From: Agromyces intestinalis | GTDB taxonomy: Bacteria; Actinomycetota; Actinomycetes; Actinomycetales; Microbacteriaceae | Assembly (NCBI RefSeq): GCF_008365295.1 | Contig: NZ_CP043505.1 | Coordinates: forward strand, 248,001-312,000 | DNA: 64,000 nt | Direction: 5' to 3' | Part shown: piece by piece, positions 61,053 to 64,000 of the stretch | Layout of the letters: every line of letters starts with the position of its first letter | Numbering within the stretch: position 1 is the stretch's first letter | Translations under genes and position numbers: made by a program | Notes under the pieces: generated by a model | Told to the model about the DNA's origin: nothing | Databases searched by the model: none | The model's input: only the letters and a program-made list of their open reading frames with translations

Positions 61053-61562
61053 ATGGCCGGCGCAGCAGCGGGCGCACGAGCGTGGATCGGGACGCTCGTG
61101 TTCCTCCTGCTCGCGCCCGGCACGGTGGCCGGGGTCGTCCCCTGGCTCATCTCGGGCTGGCGGTGGCACGACTGGGGCGGCGCGGCCTGGGTCGTGGTGC
61201 CGCTCGCCGGGCTGGCGATCGGTGCGGGCGTCGCCTTCCTGCTGTATGCCTTCGCGCTGTTCGCCGTGCACCGTGGCACCCCGGCCCCGGTCGCCCCGAC
61301 CGAGACGCTCGTCGTGACCGGCGTGTATCGCTACGTGCGCAATCCGATGTACCTGGCGGTGCTGGCGATCATCCTCGGCCAGGCACTGCTGTTCGGCAGC
61401 TGGTGGCTCGTGGGCTACGCGGCCGTCGTGCTCGCCGCCGTCGTGACGTTCGTGAAGGGATACGAGGAGCCGACGCTCGAGCGCACCTTCGGCGAGCAGT
61501 ACGACGCGTACCGGCGCAATGTGCCCGGCTGGTGGCCGCGGCTCACGCCGTGGCGAGCCTGA
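61053..61562 (+). CDS. Isoprenylcysteine carboxyl methyltransferase-like membrane protein
   Basis: This 169-residue protein has four to five membrane spans and the phospholipid/isoprenylcysteine methyltransferase pattern near its C-terminus: GVYRYVRNPMYLAVLAIILGQ, then YEEPTLERTFGEQYDAYRRNVPGWWPRL. Relatives methylate lipids or prenylated cysteine using S-adenosylmethionine; bacterial members have unknown substrates. It is 52 nt downstream of the DUF2207 gene but has its own leaderless promoter, and it faces the tetR gene. Confidence 0.87.
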   Translation: MAGAAAGARAWIGTLVFLLLAPGTVAGVVPWLISGWRWHDWGGAAWVVVPLAGLAIGAGVAFLLYAFALFAVHRGTPAPVAPTETLVVTGVYRYVRNPMYLAVLAIILGQALLFGSWWLVGYAAVVLAAVVTFVKGYEEPTLERTFGEQYDAYRRNVPGWWPRLTPWRA

Positions 61563-61653
61563 CCCTGGGCGGCACGCCGCGGGGCCTGCGCGCCATGCGG
61601 CCTTTCGTCAGGGACATGCGTGGTGCGATCGGTCGGCACCCGGCCGCGCCGGA

Positions 61654-62235
61654 TTACGGGGACAGCCGACTGACGAGGTCCTTCCACCCCCGCGCGAGTC
61701 GCTCCTCGAAGGTCTCGTCGGGATGGTCGCCGGCCTCCGGCGCGGTGTAGAGCAGCAGCGGCACATCCAGAGCCGCGGTGAGTTGCATCGCGAGGATCTC
61801 GACGTCGGCGGCATCGACCCCCAGCTGGTCGAGCAGCATCCGGAGGTGCCTCTGAGTCATCAGGGCGGGCGGGCCGAACGGCACGGCTGTGCGTCCGTCC
61901 AGCGCTGCGCGCGCGATCTCGCGGTTCTCCGTCAGGAACCGGAGACGTTCCTGCCCGAACGCGATGAGTCGGTCCAGCGGCTCGGCCCCGGGCCCGAGCG
62001 GCGGAGGGCCGGCGAGCACACGCTTCTGAAAGGCTCGCTCGCCATCGCTCAACAGGGCCATGAAGATGCCCGATCGGGTGCCGAATCGCCGGAACACGGT
62101 GCCCTTCCCGAGCCCCGAGCGCTCAGCAAGCGCGTCCATCGTGATCTTGTCGGCGCCCAGTTCGGCCAGCATCTCCCGCGCTGTGGCGATCAGCACCGCG
62201 CGGTTCCGCGCCGCGTCGGCTCGCTCAGTGCTCAT
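61654..62235 (-). CDS. TetR-family repressor
   Basis: The 193-residue regulator has an N-terminal TetR helix-turn-helix (about 12-58, RAVLIATAREMLAELGADKITMDALAERSGLGKGTVFRRFG) and a helical ligand-binding domain with TAALDVPLLLYTAPEA. The ATG at 62235 follows CAGGAGG. It is divergent from a small unit with a DoxX-like and a luciferase-like gene, whose promoter contains a 20-bp inverted repeat, so it most likely represses that unit. Ligand unknown. Confidence 0.92.
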   Translation of the reverse strand: MSTERADAARNRAVLIATAREMLAELGADKITMDALAERSGLGKGTVFRRFGTRSGIFMALLSDGERAFQKRVLAGPPPLGPGAEPLDRLIAFGQERLRFLTENREIARAALDGRTAVPFGPPALMTQRHLRMLLDQLGVDAADVEILAMQLTAALDVPLLLYTAPEAGDHPDETFEERLARGWKDLVSRLSP

Positions 62236-62246
62236 GGGCGCCTCCT

Positions 62247-62272
62247 GCAAGTGCGGTGAACTGCCGACTTGC
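62247..62272. promoter_or_regulatory. Inverted repeat close to the tetR start
   Basis: GCAAGT and ACTTGC are separated by 14 bases, 12 nt upstream of the tetR start. Could be a second site for the repressor, but the arms are short. Confidence 0.3.
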
Positions 62273-62291
62273 ACACCGAGCATAACCGGGG

Positions 62292-62326
62292 TAACGTTCC
62301 AGATGCAAGCGGGGTACAGTCCGCTT
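62292..62326 (+). promoter_or_regulatory. TetR-type operator over the promoter of the DoxX/luciferase-like unit
   Basis: TAACGT (62292-62297) and TACAGT (62315-62320) are 17 bases apart. The inverted repeat AAGCGG-N8-CCGCTT (62307-62326) encloses the -10 entirely. An ATG begins six bases after the -10, at 62327, but its frame stops after three codons. Confidence 0.65.
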
Positions 62327-62339
62327 ATGAAGCCGTGAG

Positions 62340-62456
62340 ATGAAGGAGATCGCCGCCGCCCGGGCTGCGCGGCGGCGCGTGCGCGAGCACAGCCTCCCGT
62401 CGGAGAACGCGCGGGCGCACGAGGCCTACGGGCAGAACGGCCGCCTCAAGTGCTGA
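62340..62456 (+). CDS. Possible 38-residue protein or gene remnant
   Basis: The frame from ATG at 62340 encodes a basic N-terminal half (MKEIAAARAARRRVREH) and ends AHEAYGQNGRLKC. I do not recognise it. There is no good ribosome site; GTGAG lies just before. It follows a three-codon frame at the predicted transcript start and precedes the DoxX-like gene by 69 nt. It could be a short regulatory peptide, a remnant of a longer gene, or non-coding. Confidence 0.35.
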   Translation: MKEIAAARAARRRVREHSLPSENARAHEAYGQNGRLKC

Positions 62457-62525
62457 ACCTGCTGATCGTTCCGATCACCCTCACGAACCCACGTATGCAC
62501 GCAACACCAAGGAAAGGAGCAATCA

Positions 62526-62900
62526 GTGGAAATCGCTGTATGGATCGTCACGGGGCTGGTCGCCCTCCTGCTCGGCGGAGCCGGGGCGAGCAAGCTCGCC
62601 CGGTCGAAGGCGAGGATTCTCGAGAATCCCAATATGGGGTGGGCGAGAGACTTCAGTCAGCCGGCGATCAAGCTCATCGGACTCGCCGAAGTCGCCGGAG
62701 CTCTCGGCCTCGTGCTGCCGTGGGCGCTGAGCGTTCTGCCGGTGCTCACCCCCATCGCTGGATACGCCCTCGCGGCGCTCCTGGTCGGGGCCGCCGGTGT
62801 CCATATCCGCCGCCGTGAGTTCGCCGGACTGCCGTTCGTGCTGCTGCTGGTGGCAGCCCCGCTGTTCGTCGCGATCGCCCGCACGGTCGCACTCGCCTGA
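62526..62900 (+). CDS. DoxX-like four-span membrane protein
   Basis: The 124-residue protein has four hydrophobic segments (about 3-22, 48-68, 72-92, 98-122) and the DoxX-like pattern LLGGAGASKLARSKARI, with IGLAEVAGALGLVLPW. DoxX proteins are membrane partners of redox reactions such as thiosulfate-quinone oxidoreductase, but most DoxX-like ones are uncharacterised. The GTG at 62526 follows AAGGAAAGGAG. It is 18 nt upstream of the luciferase-like gene and under the same TetR operator. Confidence 0.88.
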   Translation: MEIAVWIVTGLVALLLGGAGASKLARSKARILENPNMGWARDFSQPAIKLIGLAEVAGALGLVLPWALSVLPVLTPIAGYALAALLVGAAGVHIRRREFAGLPFVLLLVAAPLFVAIARTVALA

Positions 62901-62918
62901 ATCACGGGAGGTGTGAAG

Positions 62919-63941
62919 ATGGAGTTCGGGACATTGAGCATCGGAGATGTCACCCGCGATCCGGTCAGCGGCGACCTCGTGTCCGAGCATGAGCGCATCC
63001 ATGCGCTCACCCGCATCGCCGTGCATGCCGAAGAGGCCGGCTTCGACGTGTTCGCGATCGGCGAGCATCACAACCCGCCGTACATCTCCAGCTCCGACTC
63101 GACGCTGCTCGCCTACATCGCCGCGCGCACGACCCGCATCACGCTGTCGACCGGCACCACGCTCATCACCACCAACGATCCGGTGAAGATCGCCGAGGAC
63201 TTCGCGACCCTGCAACACCTCTCGGACGGCCGGGTCGACCTGATGCTCGGGCGCGGCAACACCCCCATGGTGTACCCCTGGTTCGGATACGACGCCGAAG
63301 ACAGCCTCGGCCTCACGTTCGAGCACTACGCGCTGCTTCGCCGGCTGTGGCGAGAGGAGAACCTCGACTGGTCGGGCCGCTACCGCACCCCGCTGAGGCA
63401 GTTCACCTCGGTGCCCCGGCCCCTCGACGGCGTCGCCCCGTTCGTCTGGCACGGATCCATCAGCAGCCCCGAGATCGCGGAGCAGGCGGCCCGGTACGGC
63501 GACGGGTTCTTCGTCAACAACAACTTCGCGCCGATGCAGCACTACGCCCGCTCGGTGGATCTCTACCGCCAGCGATTCGCCGCCCATGGACATGGCGGCC
63601 CCGGCGACGCGATCGTCGGCGCCGGAGGCGGGGTCTGGGTGCGTCCCAACTCCCAAGACGCACTCGACGAGTATCGCCCGTATTTCGACGCGCACCCGAT
63701 CCACGCCCGATCGGGTCGCTCGCTCGAGGAAGAAGTCGCGCAGACCGGCCTCACCGTCGGCAGCCCGGCCCAGGTCGTCGAGAAGGTGCTGAGCTTCCCA
63801 GGCCACTTCGGTCCGCTGCGCCGTGTGCTGTTCGGCTTCGACTACGGCGGCATCCCCGAGTCGAAGATCCACGAGGTCATCGACCTCGTCGGCAGCGAGG
63901 TGCTGCCGGTGCTGCGACGAGAGCTCGACGGCGCCGCGTGA
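62919..63941 (+). CDS. LLM-class flavin-dependent oxidoreductase (luciferase-like)
   Basis: This 340-residue TIM-barrel enzyme belongs to the bacterial luciferase-like family that uses reduced FMN or F420. Visible are EHHNPPYISSSDSTLLAYIAARTTRI, EDFATLQHLSDGRVDLMLGRGNTP and a C-terminal GSPAQVVEKVL. The ATG at 62919 is seven bases after GGGAGG; a GTG two codons earlier lies against that site. Pairing with a DoxX-like protein and a TetR regulator suggests an inducible detoxification or oxidative-stress function, which is inference. Confidence 0.92.
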   Translation: MEFGTLSIGDVTRDPVSGDLVSEHERIHALTRIAVHAEEAGFDVFAIGEHHNPPYISSSDSTLLAYIAARTTRITLSTGTTLITTNDPVKIAEDFATLQHLSDGRVDLMLGRGNTPMVYPWFGYDAEDSLGLTFEHYALLRRLWREENLDWSGRYRTPLRQFTSVPRPLDGVAPFVWHGSISSPEIAEQAARYGDGFFVNNNFAPMQHYARSVDLYRQRFAAHGHGGPGDAIVGAGGGVWVRPNSQDALDEYRPYFDAHPIHARSGRSLEEEVAQTGLTVGSPAQVVEKVLSFPGHFGPLRRVLFGFDYGGIPESKIHEVIDLVGSEVLPVLRRELDGAA

Positions 63942-63963
63942 GAGACAAGGGTCGCTGCCCCGA

Positions 63964-63969
63964 TACACT
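63964..63969 (+). promoter_or_regulatory. Possible -10 element near the right end
   Basis: TACACT lies 23 bases after the luciferase-like stop codon and could serve a gene beyond the window. Confidence 0.3.
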
Positions 63970-63981
63970 GACGAAGCCCTG

Positions 63982-64000
63982 GCGAGAAATCTCTTCTCGC
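63982..64000. terminator. Hairpin at the right edge
   Basis: GCGAGAA and TTCTCGC form a perfect 7-bp stem with a 5-base loop at the very end of the window. It may be a terminator for the luciferase-like gene, but any T-run would lie outside. Confidence 0.4.

Noticed and set aside
1..64000. tRNA, rRNA, CRISPR array, insertion sequence or prophage
   Set aside because: I looked along both strands and saw no cloverleaf, repeat-spacer pattern, transposase or phage gene.

Overview
This 64 kb window is a high-GC actinobacterial chromosome segment, most likely from the family Microbacteriaceae and Agromyces-like. The basis is gene content (Wag31/DivIVA, SepF, a PASTA kinase, GarA/FtsR, an Rv2175c homologue), GTG/TTG starts, many leaderless promoters, and a MurE whose substrate-site motifs differ from the meso-diaminopimelate type. 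The genus is inference. I saw no rRNA or tRNA gene, CRISPR array, insertion sequence or prophage.

Region 1 (1-24.3 kb, all minus strand) is the division and cell wall (dcw) cluster with its flanks. In transcription order it runs mraZ, rsmH, ftsL, ftsI, murE, murF, mraY, murD, ftsW, murG, murC, ftsQ, ftsZ, yggS, sepF, yggT, divIVA, lspA, rluD, dnaE and the start of hisD. Most mur/fts joints are 4-nt start/stop overlaps, and ftsW begins 74 nt inside murD. A promoter carrying three 10-bp-spaced AGTGG boxes precedes mraZ. A DUF3040 gene and its terminator lie upstream.

Region 2 (24.3-34.3 kb) follows the mycobacterial idsA2-Rv2175c-pknL-aroG-plsC-fadD15 neighbourhood: a polyprenyl diphosphate synthase, a small DNA-binding kinase substrate, a LysM muramidase-like protein, a Ser/Thr kinase with four PASTA domains, class II DAHP synthase, an acyltransferase, a ROK glucokinase and a long-chain acyl-CoA ligase.

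Region 3 (34.3-43.2 kb) holds peptide deformylase, two orphan ParA/MinD-type ATPases on either side of pyruvate carboxylase, and the block pgsA-garA-ftsR-merR. That block links FHA-based control of 2-oxoglutarate metabolism with regulators of division genes.

Region 4 (43.2-64 kb) is a set of short, often leaderless transcription units: a DUF1295 membrane protein, Nudix, S4, GNAT, NAD(P)HX epimerase, two related secreted transglycosylase-like proteins, a YchJ protein, a stand-alone LigD-type polymerase, a deazaflavin-nitroreductase-family protein, YihY, a Na+/H+ antiporter, MsrA, a flavin reductase, a CGNR regulator, a LysE exporter, a class II Fic protein with a C-terminal winged helix, a uracil-DNA glycosylase, a double-ectodomain DUF2207 protein, an isoprenylcysteine-methyltransferase-like protein, and a TetR-controlled DoxX plus luciferase-like unit.

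I did not find a clearly new multi-gene system. The most interesting signals are the divergent MurE, the MraZ operator, the repeated leaderless promoter layout, regulatory dyads at ftsZ, divIVA, merR, fic and the TetR unit, and the frequent GGATGCC/GGCATCC word, which also forms intergenic hairpins.
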